Positions 13,101-24,263 of a stretch of 64,000 nt of DNA are shown here, in pieces. The position numbers and the translations under genes are program-made. Location of the stretch: NCBI GenBank assembly GCA_951394405.1, contig OX596337.1:1798001-1862000 (forward strand). Direction: 5' to 3'. The notes under the pieces are model-generated. The model was not told the DNA's origin. It saw nothing but the letters and a program-made list of their open reading frames with translations, and ran no database searches. The stretch comes from Coprinellus micaceus. Lineage: Eukaryota > Basidiomycota > Agaricomycetes > Agaricales > Psathyrellaceae. Each line of letters starts with the position of its first letter. Position 1 is the first letter of the stretch.

Positions 13101-14292
13101 ATTATTCGAATCCCCCGATTTTCAAGGGACTCAACCACTTAGGTTCATTGACTGACCGAATCCAAGTCGACCTGACAATGCCGTGACCGTATTACCGCAC
13201 AGACGGGAGCTCCGGTGACCGAGCAAGTCTCTACATCAGAAATCCCCTTATGAATACAAGCCAACGGGTTGACAGAATACTAGCAGATACCGCCAGTTAT
13301 CATTCAAACATGGCGATGTGGTTCTAGGGTGAAGTGACTCGCCGATCAACTTGAATGCCATCCCGGCGTTGCCTCAGGATAGCGACTCAATGTATCAAGG
13401 TGATGGGAATGCCAACAACCAAGACGGTATCACTGCACGGCAGCTCGATCTTGCCTCGAATTCAAACGAGTCGTGTAGGCTGTTGTAGGTCCCTTTCTCA
13501 AAAATCACAATTCCACTCAAGTCCCGCCATCAAGGCGTTCGGGGGTCGAGGGCATCTATAGCGGGCAATTTCCTCGGCTGTACGTCAATTTTACTTCCAT
13601 TCCGTATTTCTTACTTGGCTGCTCAACGATATCACCTCGCAGGTTCTGAAATCCGGCGTCCCTGGAAAACTCCCGGTCGCCCTACGGAGAGATGGTTTCA
13701 GCGGAGCTTGATGTTTTAAGTTCTGACCGCAGCCAAATAACCGACCCCCGTGAGTATCCTCATGATTCGGAGGCGCAGGTGGCACCTTGGAGGCAGGTGG
13801 ACGGCTGTGACGCTGATCAAAAGAGGGGTTGCCAGCTGATATGAAATACCAAATCAAGGTGTCCCCGACGCATATATGTTCGCATTGACGGTGCGTCTTT
13901 GTTCTTTTCCTCATATACATGCTATTGATTCAAAGAATCGTATCTCCTGAAGCCTCAGGTAGCTAACCAAACTCTCGGATTGAGTTAAGGTCCATCCGAG
14001 TGGTATAGTACACATCCACCCCACTTCGGCCGAGGAAAGGTCTCCCATCATCTGAACCCCGCCCCCGGCTCAAAACATTCTGGGCGACGTTTGTATTCGA
14101 GTTATCATGGCCCCTGGGTGCGGGGCAGCGCATATACGGTGGAATATCTGTAGAACGCTGAAACCATCCAGTATATGTAGTGTGGCCCGGTGGATAAGCA
14201 AATGGACATCAACTAGATTTGGAGGCAGGAGGTGGTCGCCAATCTTTCATATAAAGAGCAGACACAGTAATGCACTTTCTCCTCAATTCACA
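10175..14292. other. About 4.1 kb without a recognised gene
   Basis: The first 500 bases or so are T/C-rich and look like the kinase 3' untranslated region. Beyond about 10700 no open frame reaches 110 codons and nothing was recognised. One tempting fragment starts at 12601 (+): a hydrophobic start followed by RLPPSPLLRGL and a GTGAGC donor, like the membrane anchor and proline hinge of a P450, but no following P450 exon was found. A TATA-like CATATAAAG at about 14249 probably belongs to the P450 gene starting at 14293. Confidence 0.5.
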
Positions 14293-16523
14293 ATGTACCC
14301 TCTGATCATTTCTCTAGCAGGCGCTGTTTCCCTCCTCACGTTCTGCCACCTTATCGTGCGTCGAGCGAAACCCACGCTATTGCGATTGCCACCAGGCCCT
14401 CAAGGAAGCTTCATCTTCGGGGTCAAACAAATGCTACCAGCTCTCGAACCATGGAAGACATACGCACGATGGAGCGAAGAGTTTAACGGTACGCCTAACC
14501 TTCTTGCGCCCTGTGCAATCTCCACGATCCGTTTTGCTCAGACGGTTGCTCAGACGCCGTCATCTCATTCAGAGTCTACAACCGTAGGGTTGTGGTTTTG
14601 AACTCTGCGTCGGCCATAACGGAGCTTCTGGAGGAGCGCGCCAGCATATACTCAGACCGCCCCATGTCCTGGATGTACAACGTTATATGCGGCCGTGGAA
14701 AGGCCATTTTCAACATTTCTTCTGGGGATCCACTCCACAAGCAATACCGGAGAATCCTCCAAAAAGGTCTCGGAATGCGTGCGACGCGCGAATACGTTCC
14801 ATTAATCCAGCAAGAATCGAAAAGGCTGGCAGCAGGGTTGCTCCGGAACCCAGGCGAGCTCACTCATCATGTCCAGCGGTGAGCCAGCATTATTGCCAAT
14901 ATGCATTTGAACCCCTGATTCTAGCTCAATTTCAGGAATTCTGCCGCGGTCATCATGAAGGTCGCCTTCGGGTACACCATTACCGACGATGATCCCTTCA
15001 TCAAGGTCGCTGAGGAAACATCCAAAATATCTGGATGGGCTACGCAGCCGGGTCGATGGCTCGTCGATCATCACCCAATTAGTGAGTGGCGGAAACATTG
15101 TCTCCGCACACGCAGTTGCATCCCAGACGGTTTCTTGACGTTACGTTTCCTGTTATAGTTCGTTTCATCCCTTCTTGGTTTCCTGGCGCCGGATGGAAGC
15201 GACAAGGTCTCACATGGAGAGCCAGGTTGCGCTACCTCTCTGATGTTCCTCATCAGTGGTTGAGGGAACAGATGGTACGCCGTGCATTTATAATAGTATA
15301 GCTCTTTCACCCTAACCTTGCCGATGTCACATTCCTCCTCTAGAATTTCGGGACCCATGTGGATTGCTTTACATCGAGGCTCCTAGCACCAGAGGGAGGT
15401 CAGAGTGTCAGTATTGAAGAGGAGGATGCAATTAAGTGGGCTGCCGGTGCACTGTACGCGGGAGCTGGGGATACGGTGAGCTCGAAATTCGCTCTCTGCC
15501 CATCGTATAGAATCTGATGCATGTAACTTTCCCAGACAGTGTCGGCTATCATTTCTTTCATCAGACTCATGGCCCTCCACCCCGAAGTACAGAAGAAGGC
15601 GCAGGTCGAAATCCAAGCGGCCTTCGGTGACGCCCTCGGTGTCACCGACGGACAAGATAACTTCGATCTCAGCCAGATCTCCCGCCTGCCATATCTCCAA
15701 GCCATTTTGAAGGAAGTCCTTCGATTCGCTCCGGTCGGGAACTTAGGTGAGATCATTTTGTGATTGGCGCCCATCCAAATCGGCTAATGGCTGATATTGT
15801 TTTAGCGCTTCCACATCGCCTGATCAAAGATGACGTTTACCGAGGATACCGAATTCCCAAGGACGTGACTGTCATAGCCAACGTCTGGTGAGAGCATTGC
15901 ATTTGATATCTTTGTTCGTCTCGCTGAGCGGGTCTTTGTTAGGGCGGTGCTCCACGACCCAGCCATCTATCCTGAACCCTATAAGTTCTCCCCGGAGCGC
16001 TTCACACCGTGTGGGGCAGAGTATCATGATCACGCTCATCAGCCTGATCCTGCCCAGTGGGCCTTTGGTTTTGGAAAACGGGCGTGTCCGGGTGCGGCGC
16101 CTCCCATCCCCCCGCCCCGATTTCTCGCTGCTGATCCACTGACCGAATTACCTTTACAGGTGAACACTTCGCCGAGACGACGATGCTCTTTGCAATGTTT
16201 AACATACTGTCCCGGTGCACAATTTCGTTGCCAAAGGACGCTCCCCTACCCGCTGTGGAGTTCACTACGGGCATTACCAGGTAAGCCCTCGCACAATGTG
16301 TGGCCCCCATGAAGTCAATAACGAACACCCCTTCGGCAGTCACATCAAGGATTTTCCTATCGTCGTAGCGCCCATCCGGATTGAGGAACTTCCTCCTTTG
16401 GTTCCGGCACCGGCTCCTACACCTCCCGCAAAGGAAAAACCCGAAGTGCCCCGCGTACCTCGAGAACTCGATCCGAGGGGAGATTGTGACCCACGTCCAC
16501 AGGATGGCTGGTGCTTGCTGTAG
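14293..16523 (+). CDS. Cytochrome P450 monooxygenase (microsomal, class E)
   Basis: Heme-thiolate monooxygenase anchored in the ER; substrate unknown. Ten exons agree in phase: 14293-14488, 14554-14878, 14936-15081, 15159-15274, 15344-15475, 15536-15746, 15806-15887, 15943-16091, 16160-16280, 16340-16523, giving 553 residues. Seen in order: N-terminal anchor MYPLIISLAGAVSLLTFCHL, the RLPPGPQGS hinge, I-helix AGAGDTTVS, K-helix KEVLR (ExxR), FSPERF, and the heme loop AFGFGKRACPG with the cysteine ligand. The arrangement resembles the multi-copy P450s of wood- and litter-associated basidiomycetes. The tail after the heme domain is long and proline-rich (PPLVPAPAPTPPAKEKPEVP). Two CAG acceptors 12 bases apart end intron 1 (14541 and 14553); the downstream one fits the family better. 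No partner biosynthetic genes are adjacent. Confidence 0.93.
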
Positions 16524-17956
16524 GCGTACACATCCCATCCCGCGATTGAGAAGGTTGACAAATGTCAATTTCCTGTAGTAGACTTCTAAAGCGCTTGCTC
16601 TCTCGCTGTCCCATTTACGAGTAGAAGATCGTTCTAATCTTAGATGTATTTATTATCATGCCTCTGTCTATTTCTTCAAGCCTCGTCGGTGCTCCTGTGG
16701 CAATGATCCTCGATATTCAATCCGTATCGGTACGATTGCGCCTAGGGGCGAGGGCGTATCGGACGCTCTGTGGGATAGGGTATGGACTCGCCGCTACCTG
16801 AGCTGCGGGCGGTCTACAACCTGCACTCTTCTCGGTACCCCTGGACTCCACCGGAGTTCGGCAGCAGGGTGCTTGGACGCAAACACGTGCTAGTCCCGAA
16901 TTTGCCATATGGTATCCTCTCGCGTGCTTTCGTCGTTTTGGCGATTGATACGTGCCTGTGGGGCGGCCGGCGCTTATTCGGCGCTCAACTGGTACGAGTG
17001 AATTATTTGAAGGTTTTGGGGAACCGGGCTCCCTTGACCCCAGGAAATTGCGGCGGGTTCTAGGACGACCTAGCTCTGTAGGCGGTCGTCAAGAAAGCGA
17101 GAATCCGACATCAAGGCTGTTTCCTAGCTGACATGGAAATCAACGGAGGTTCTCGGGGAATCCACAACAGTTGTCAGAAGTCGCTCAACGACGACGGGCT
17201 GGATCCACCCAGCCCAATGTCTCCTGGGACTCACCTCGAGATTCTTATTGCTTAAACGTTAAACCATCAATTGGTAAATTCCGGAATGTGAGCGGTGCTA
17301 CATGCTACAGCGCTTACTACTCTCTGGTACTGTTCCGTGTCAACCATGGGTTTTTAAAGTGCTTTATTATTTGGTAGGGTACGGTAGATCTAATAGGTAT
17401 AATTATGACTATTTTGAGTCGAGTATATCACCAGGATTACATCTATCTCGCGGGCCAGTCAAGCTGAAAGACAGAATGACTCGGAAACGAGTAGCAACAT
17501 GCGTGGGCAGATTCTACATAGGTCGATGGAAGGGGAAATGCAGGGGACTCGCCCGGAGGATGGGTGTATCGTGAGCTCACGATATCGTTTCGGAAGATGC
17601 TGTATGATGGGGTGACGATGATGGGTGAATGAAAGGGATTGGGGAATGGTAACACCTCCGTCTTCCTCGCCCCCAATGACTGGTAGGGTTGGGATGTGAC
17701 GTGAGGCGATTAGATGGCGTAACAGGCAGAAAACGGAATGAAGGATGAATGAGACATAGAGAGGTCATAGAACACATACTAGAGGGAGTTCGAATACTAT
17801 AAAATAGAGGGTCAATAAATAATTACCAGATGCGAGGACCAGGAGGCGGGAGTGAGGAAGAAGGCAGAATGCGATGTAAAGAAGAATTGATCAATGCCCG
17901 AGAATGAGAAGAAGGGGGAAAAAGTCTATCCGAACCAATGTTCGACTGAAGACAGG
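16524..17956. other. 1.4 kb intergenic stretch
   Basis: Between the P450 stop and the convergent Aim32-like gene. The right part (about 17570-17956) is purine-rich on the plus strand, as expected of the 3' untranslated region of the leftward gene. Open frames are all below 95 codons and none was recognised. Confidence 0.5.
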
Positions 17957-19418
17957 CTACCAGTCGTTCAAACTGTTGCAGTTTGGCTTTTGGAGATTCA
18001 TGCCCCCACGGAGCAATGGCGGGAGTACTAGCCCTTTGATGATGGTGTTGTCGACGATGGAATCAACATCGTGAGGGGTCACACGCCCGTACCAGACCCC
18101 GGATCCCGATGGTGTGTAGATCTAGAGCAAGGGTGTATGTTAGCGATGGGTACGACACACGACTTGTGCATCCAATAAACGCGGTGTACTTACGATACAG
18201 TTGCCAGCATACTTGTGCCCACCAACGTGTGACACCATCAGGATGAGAGCTCGCTTGGATTCTGTGCTCTCTTTCAGCTGTTCCAACAGGTTCTGGTCGC
18301 GTTGTTCTGGCGTGATATCAAGATCTTCTAATGGCGCTCCCATGGTGTGAGAGGGATGTTCTAGGTCGGTATCGACCTCCCATCCATGGGTTTCTAGTGA
18401 TTTGAAGAAGGCTACCAGGCGAGTGAGAAGATGATGTCAGATATAGGTTAATGAGAATGAGGCAATCGGCGGGTGACTAACCATGTTCCAACTTGGGTGC
18501 AGCAATTCCACACCGGGCATCCCTCCTCCTATGTGAGCCTAAGGCCAAGAAGTAAGTCAGCAAATGGATGATTCATGTCAGAGGGGCCAGATCGGCCGGT
18601 CCTATCAGAAAGGAACGGAAGACCGTACGTACACAGCAGGATAACACAAGAGTATGGCAGTACCCATGTCTTCAGCGGTGACTTCTCCAGCAAAGGTCCG
18701 CTGCGGTCGAGATCATGCGCGAGTGCGCTTTCCCACAAGTCCTGTGCTCCTTGCACTGAGCGGCGGACCTCCGTAACGACCTTGTAGTCGGGGAACACGA
18801 GTACCGTTTCGTGGTCGTGCTCTCGACATAGCGTGCGGTGGCTTCCATTGAGGGTCGATATCCTGGTAGAGTCAGAAGGGCGGAATACTCCAGCGGGCAC
18901 CTTTGAACTGGGCTTCGCGTGCGCGTGCTTTTCGCCTTTGGCGTGGTTATGTTCTTTCTTCTCGGCTTTGTGCTGGCGAGTGACTTCTGTCATGCAAGCA
19001 GCCAGAGAATCCTTCGCGTCTGTGATATCCCTCTCCCAGTCGGAACGTCCTGTCGATATCACAATCTAGAAGTCCGAGGAAAGGCCTAAGATGAATAAAG
19101 TTGCATAAACAGAAAACGCGAAAACATGCCTGGCGTTGGTATGGCTTGACGGTCCCCAGCATTGGGGTCTCCATATCAATTTCAAAACCTCGCCGCGGGT
19201 ATGCATCGTGGCCTTTAACCAGAACGCCAAAGTTTTGGCGAGTGAGCGGGGCTGTTATCTGATAAAGGGCAGGGGAACTGACCCAGGTCGCAAGGATCCG
19301 AACACGACCGACAGTCAGCCGAGGACACTGGGACGTCTACCGCCCTCAGAGATCCACAGAGAGGGTCGTGCTCGTCGTAGCCAAAGACGAGCTGCGAGAG
19401 CTTCCTGAGAGAGAGCAT
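17957..19418 (-). CDS. AIM32: Aim32-like sucrase/ferredoxin-fold protein
   Basis: Member of the sucrase/ferredoxin-like family (thioredoxin fold). Yeast Aim32 is a mitochondrial protein binding a [2Fe-2S] cluster through two Cys and two His. The ATG at 19418 opens MLSLRKLSQLVFG. Then come the cysteine motif DCRSCSDPCDLG, YPRRGFEIDMETPMLGTVKP, a His/Lys-rich stretch HNHAKGEKHAHAKP, the core LPYSCVILLC-SHRRRDARCG-IAAPKLEHG, and the family signature HVGGHKYAGN-CIIYTPSGSGVWYGRVTP, ending NSLNDW. All joins fit in phase, with about five introns. The intron 19129-19066 must be GC-AG (donor GCATGT after CAACGCCAG) to give YQRQIVISTGRSDW. It is divergent from the sirtuin, with 266 bases between starts. 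Confidence 0.88.
19066..19129 (-). other. GC-AG intron of the Aim32-like gene
   Basis: Sixty-four bases, donor GCATGT, acceptor CTTCTAG. Phase-0 joining of CAG to ATTGTGATATCG restores the continuous family sequence; no GT donor nearby keeps the frame. Confidence 0.75.
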
Positions 19419-19684
19419 TGGATAGGGGGGGCGGGGGGAACTGGGGGACTCGGGAATTTGGGGCAGGCAAGGTCATGAGATTCGGAGCCAACCTTTGTTT
19501 TGGGAGAAACTCGCAATCAGATTAGATGAAATTTCCGTAAAATCGAATCAAAACTCAGTTAAATTGAGGTATCGCCGTTGAAAGGGCCGTCGAAGTCGCC
19601 GCTGACAGGGTGCTTTGGCCCGCTCCGGGCTCTCAGAGCCCTTGAACCGGCGTCTCGGAAAGTTCCGACATAATATCCCCCCCT
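19419..19684. promoter_or_regulatory. Divergent promoter region, Aim32-like / sirtuin
   Basis: 266 bases between two start codons facing apart. The Aim32 side carries G-rich runs on the plus strand (19426-19450). No clear TATA box was seen. Confidence 0.5.
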
Positions 19685-20760
19685 ATGAACGTTCTCACGG
19701 GCAAAAGTCATCCCCAATTGTCCCCAGCCATGCCCTCAGCAGACATCGATGCGTTCAGAAAGGTGCTGGCCAGCTCCAAGCACATTATCGCGGTAGCAGG
19801 GGCAGGCCTATCTGCGGCCTCCGGTGAATCTCATGCTCCGTGGTCGTGGATTGAATTTGACGCCCGGAACTAATGCTGCATGCATTCCAGGCATCCCCAC
19901 GTTCAGAGGGGCTGGTGGAATGTGGAGGAAGTATGATGCCATGTCGCTGGCCACACCCTCAGCCTTCAAGAAGACACCGTCATTGGTGTGGCAATTCTAC
20001 CATTATCGCAGAGAGGCGTCGGTACCCTTGCCGAGAACCCTCTCAGATGACCATTGACGGCCACATTATAGGGCACTGAGGGCCGAACCGAACGCGGCTC
20101 ATTACGCGCTGTCTAGGCTTTCATTTCCGTTCGCCAACAGGTTGCACCCGATTCGACGTTCACCTTGATCACACAGAACGTGGACAATCTTAGCCCTCGG
20201 GCCAACGACAAGTTCTTTGCCGAGTGTGGGGAAGTGCCGTCAAGCGACCAACCGCACCTTCTGGAAATGCACGGACGTCTCTTCGACGTGAAGTGCACGG
20301 ACAAGGCCTGTGGACATACCGAGTTCAACATGGCTTCCCCAATTTGCGAAGGTCTTCGTGGAACTGAGCAGTTCGTACAGCAGCAGCACCTGGATCCTAC
20401 CCTCCCAGCGGACAAGCTCCCCAAGTGCAGTCAATGCGGGGGGCTCACTAGACCAGGTGTGGTTTGGTTCGGGGAGATGCCGCACCATCTCGATTTGATT
20501 GGCGAGATCGTAGACAAGGCAGACCTTTGCCTTGTAGTCGGAACATCGTCTACAGTGAGTTATACATACTGGGATCCACGAGGACCCACTATAGTTTTTT
20601 CCAACAGGTGTACCCTGCGGCGAATTACGCATATGCGGTCGGAATGGCCGGCGGCACAGTGGCGGTATTCAACTTCGAAGACAATGAGTCTGCACAAGAT
20701 GCCGACTTTGCGTTTATAGGCCCTTGCGAGGACCTGCTCCCGCAAGTTTTGGGAATCTAG
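19685..20760 (+). CDS. Sir5-like (class III) NAD-dependent protein deacylase, frame broken once
   Basis: SIRT5-type sirtuins remove malonyl, succinyl and glutaryl groups from lysines using NAD. Seen: GAGLSAASG then [15 protein letters not shown] (NAD site), FYHYRRE carrying the Tyr and Arg that bind acidic acyl groups in class [20 protein letters not shown] with the catalytic His, zinc cysteines CTDKACGH and [15 protein letters not shown] and [12 protein letters not shown]. The start may be 19685 or the internal ATG at 19730. The frame of [12 protein letters not shown] runs into a stop, while [12 protein letters not shown] is in another frame. A single missing base around 20121-20123 would link them as [16 protein letters not shown], matching family spacing. 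The only intron that would fix the frame is an implausible 35-base GC-AG one. Either a sequence error or a fresh mutation. Confidence 0.88.
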
Positions 20761-20986
20761 GTCGACACGCGAAGCCATATCGGAAGTCTTTCCGCAGAAT
20801 CGCACAAGTTTTCGAGATTTACACCGTCTTTTAGCACCAGTGTCGCCTCTGTCGCAGTTTACGTGTAATGCGCTTCGGTTTCCGAACGATCAATTAAGGT
20901 GTAGTGTGAGGTGGAAAAGCGGCCGCGACGGATATATCTGGTTGAACTGTAAGGTAACATTCAATAGAAATGAACAGAACACGCAC

Positions 20987-21541
20987 CTATTCTCGGTTAG
21001 CACCCTCGGACTGCTCCTGCTCAAGCGCGGCTTCAACTGCTTCCAACCCCGGCCTCACACCGTTGGGACTGGACATGTTGACACCATACAATGCCTCAAT
21101 AACCTTCACCTCCCTCCTGCTCCTTCCACCTGCACTCCATTGCGCCGCACCGCCCTTCATTTGCTCACGGACCTTTAGCTTGGCATCCCACACGTCCGTA
21201 ACCTTTGGCGCAATCCTTCTCTCGTCTAGAATCCGTTTGAAGCTGGCGTAAGATGGCATATCCACCCGGTCCTTGCCCAGGCGTTCGACCCTTAGGGTCG
21301 GCAAGAGAGCCTTGTTGATTTCCTCGACGAGGTTGTCCTGGGTAATGAAAGTGTCGGATTGGTGGTACAGCGAAATAAGAGCGCGCAGCTTCTCGCGAGG
21401 TAGTATGTGTTGGCGCCTCTTGTTTTTCGGTGTGGCTGGAGTGGAGGAGGACGCAGCCGCGTTCCCTGAGGGAGCCGACTGGCTGTATGAAGCCCGTCCC
21501 GCTGAGTAGAACGACCGCCGGACGGTTGTTGAGAGCGACAT
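20987..21541 (-). CDS. Conserved-looking protein with a mitochondrial targeting start
   Basis: An intronless 184-residue protein. The N-terminus (MSLSTTVRRSFYSAGRASYS) is rich in Ser, Arg and Ala without acidic residues, like a mitochondrial presequence. The rest is basic and mainly helical: KNKRRQHILPREKLRALISL, a stretch around DMPSYASFKRILDERRIAPK, and EQMKGGAAQW. The acidic C-terminus ends EQEQSEGANRE. The size, basic charge and absence of catalytic motifs would suit a mitochondrial ribosome or translation component, but this is inference and the family was not recognised. It is convergent with the sirtuin (226 bases between stops). Confidence 0.65.
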   Translation of the reverse strand: MSLSTTVRRSFYSAGRASYSQSAPSGNAAASSSTPATPKNKRRQHILPREKLRALISLYHQSDTFITQDNLVEEINKALLPTLRVERLGKDRVDMPSYASFKRILDERRIAPKVTDVWDAKLKVREQMKGGAAQWSAGGRSRREVKVIEALYGVNMSSPNGVRPGLEAVEAALEQEQSEGANRE

Positions 21542-21747
21542 GACAATACGAGAATGAACGGAGTTTGCAGCGAAATTCAGCGACTGGTGGCGGTTCCTCT
21601 GATTGGCAGTGGCCTCCGTCCCTCATAAGCACAAACAACGCGTACACATTGCGTCGAGTCGTGCTCAACCAGTTTGAGGGTGCTATGCGCCAATCCGGGG
21701 CAGGGTTACAAGGGTATCTAGCATACATTTAACTATAAAATAATCAC

Positions 21748-23785
21748 TTAAAGTTTAGCCTTGATTCCGGCCTTTTCCAGGATAGCCTGTTCCTTGAGCT
21801 TGATCTGGCGCGTCCTCTCGACGAGGCCGGGAGCACGCTTGAGTTCACGTTGGCCAACCTGTTGGATATGGACGGCATCGGGGCCCTATACCAGTTGAAA
21901 ACAATCGCTCAGTTAGACACTGGGCGAGCTTGAACAGAAAATGACACACATCGGCAATACGCAGCGTCCTCAGACCAGCCCACTTCTGGGCAAGCTCCGT
22001 GTCTTGTGAGACGCCCTCTGCACCGAACGACTGGATGGCACGATCGATAACGGTTAGCGCCATGGAGGGGACAACAAACTATCCAATAGAGTCGTGGTGC
22101 GGGAGTGAGGTTCAGCTTCGCATCCAAGACTAAGGTTGAGACAGAACGGACCTTGGCAATGCCGATTTCTTTGAGGGCTCCCTTGGCCTTGAACTTGTCG
22201 ATCTATTTCAGAGGCCGTTAGGTGAGTAAGTTGTGGGCCAATGAACATGTACCATACCTGGAGAGCAGCACTGAGGACGAGGAGGCGAGCCCCTTCAATC
22301 TCAGCACGAGACTTGGCGATATCAGCGACGACAGTGCCTAGACCGAGTTCAGAAAATAGTTTGAATTGTCGGTCATGATATTTGACTTGCCGTGCTGATA
22401 GAGGTATTTTCCGAAAGTCTTGCGGGAAGGGTCGGTAACTCGTTGGAGTAAGAGGTCGAGAGCAGACTGGGCAGCCCCAATGGACCTCATGCAATGATGA
22501 ATACGGCCAGGTCTACGAGACACAATCAGAATCGCAATATTTCGAGTTGAAAAAATGGTACTTGCCCAAGACGACCCTGGATAATCTCGAACCCACGACC
22601 CCATCCAAGCACCAAATTGCTGAGAGGCACACGTACATTCTTGTAGATGATTTCACAGTGACCCTCGGGGGCATCATCGTAGCCGAACACCTTCATGGGA
22701 CGAATGATCTTGACACCAGGGGCATCGGCAGGGACGAGTACAACACTCTGCTGACTATACTTGTCCTGGTTATTGGGATCGCTCTTACCCATGACAAGAT
22801 GGACCTTGCAACGAGGGTCACCGGCGCCGCTAATCCACCTATGCAAGCTGTTAATATTTGCTATACACGTTGAGTTGATGGGAGAGGGCATACCACTTGT
22901 GGCCGTTAATGACAATCTCATTACCTTCCCTCCTGATAGAGGTACGAATGTTGGTAGCATCCGAGGACGCAACTGAAAAGCATCGCGGTTAACGGGGACC
23001 CGGTAAACCGTGTTGTATGGAGACGAACCATGCTTCTCGGTCATAGCAAAGGCGGAGCGGATTTCGCCATTGAGGAGAGGGCGAAGCCACCTCTGCTGCT
23101 GTTCAGGGTTTCCGTAACGAGCGAGCACCTCTGTAGGTCCAAGCGGCTCTGTCAGCCTGAGAACATGCTCTGGGGAAACCACTGGACTTGCCCATGTTTC
23201 CGGTATCCGGGGCCGAGCAGTTGACGGATTCTGAGGCAATATGGCCAGCATATCCAAGGGTCTCGGCCATAACAGCATACTGCACACCAGCGGCGTCAGC
23301 GACCCACTCACGAGTCAAAACACCATCCCGGAACACACCTCAAGGTTGGTAAGGGGCACACCAAACTCCGGATAGTGCACCTTGCTCAAGAACAAGTTCC
23401 ACAGCCCGAGCTTCTTGGCCTTCTCCTTCAGTTCTTCTAGCACCGGGATGACAGTTTTCCACCGTTCCGGGCCATCAGGGAGCTGCAAATGCGCGAGCTT
23501 CGAGGCGGGCATGACCTCTTCCTAGATGGTACAACCAATGGATCAGTATACAATGTGCTCGGGTGTCCGAGCAAGCCAAACGGGCACGGAGAAGGAACGA
23601 CAACGACTATGTACCTCCAAAAACTTGACCAGCTTCGCGAGGGTCTCCTTGGCATATGGAGAGAACTTGTCCTCGATCTGTATGAAACAATATTAGACTG
23701 AAATGGGGTTTGGGATAACCACAGCGCGGCTCACCATCGCCCACGACGATGTGGAGGTGTACTCGGTGATTGGGTGGGCAGACAT
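21748..23785 (-). CDS. Acyl-CoA dehydrogenase family protein (ACAD10/11-like)
   Basis: FAD-dependent oxidation of acyl-CoA thioesters. The start is the ATG at 23785 ([17 protein letters not shown]), followed after introns by [60 protein letters not shown], the FAD and substrate motif [71 protein letters not shown], the arginine motif [20 protein letters not shown], and [20 protein letters not shown]. It ends [17 protein letters not shown]. The domain order and motif spelling match the ACAD10/11-type long-chain enzymes common in fungi rather than the mitochondrial short-chain group. At least eight short introns. Intron 23191-23131 is GC-AG with the classical donor GCAAGT. A KH pair stands where relatives usually have a Pro-containing pair in FAMTEP. 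Confidence 0.9.
23131..23191 (-). other. GC-AG intron of the acyl-CoA dehydrogenase gene
   Basis: Sixty-one bases, donor GCAAGT after AACATGG, acceptor CTACAG before AGGTGCTCGC. It joins GNM to EVLARYGN in frame; GT at 23187 does not. Confidence 0.85.
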
Positions 23786-24263
23786 GATGGTAAGAGGAAA
23801 GGGGTTGGAAGGAAGTGAGAGAGCAACAAGCGTTCATCTTTAATGCGCCGTGCCCGGTAACTCTGGTACCCGGAGGCGCCCCCGCATTTAGCTATAACTC
23901 CCGCATTTCGATCGAGAGCGCAACGGTGCCTTCCCCATGGCTTCCCCTGGCTTCCCCGCATCCCATATTGAACCCCATGATCACTCGAGAACTTTGCCTA
24001 CTCTGGAAAGAGAACGGTACAGGGGTCATTATTAGCGGCTAAAGCCAATGCATATGGTAGGTATAGATCAACTACGTAACTCGAAGCAGCGTGAATATAT
24101 GCATAGTGATACAGGGTTTGGTTGGATATAACAATTAGGAATTAAGTGAGGAGTCCAATGAGGTGAACGATGCATTGACCAAAAGGGCTCTCGCAGGGAC
24201 TGAAGAAAAGCGGAGATAAAGCTTTGGCAGGCGAAGGAAGGAAAAAAGGGCACGAAGGGACCA
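23786..24263. other. Promoter of the acyl-CoA dehydrogenase and 3' region of the Zn2Cys6 gene
   Basis: 478 bases between two leftward genes. No separate gene is visible. The part next to 23786 is the upstream region of the dehydrogenase, while 24060-24263 is AT-richer and probably 3' untranslated sequence of the regulator. Confidence 0.5.

Noticed and set aside
13100..13125. TTCGAATCC-type tRNA arm
   Set aside because: No stem pairs on either side and no A box upstream.
20106..20140. 35-base GC-AG intron to fix the sirtuin frame
   Set aside because: Shorter than any other intron here and would remove conserved residues after PNAAHY; a one-base error explains it better.
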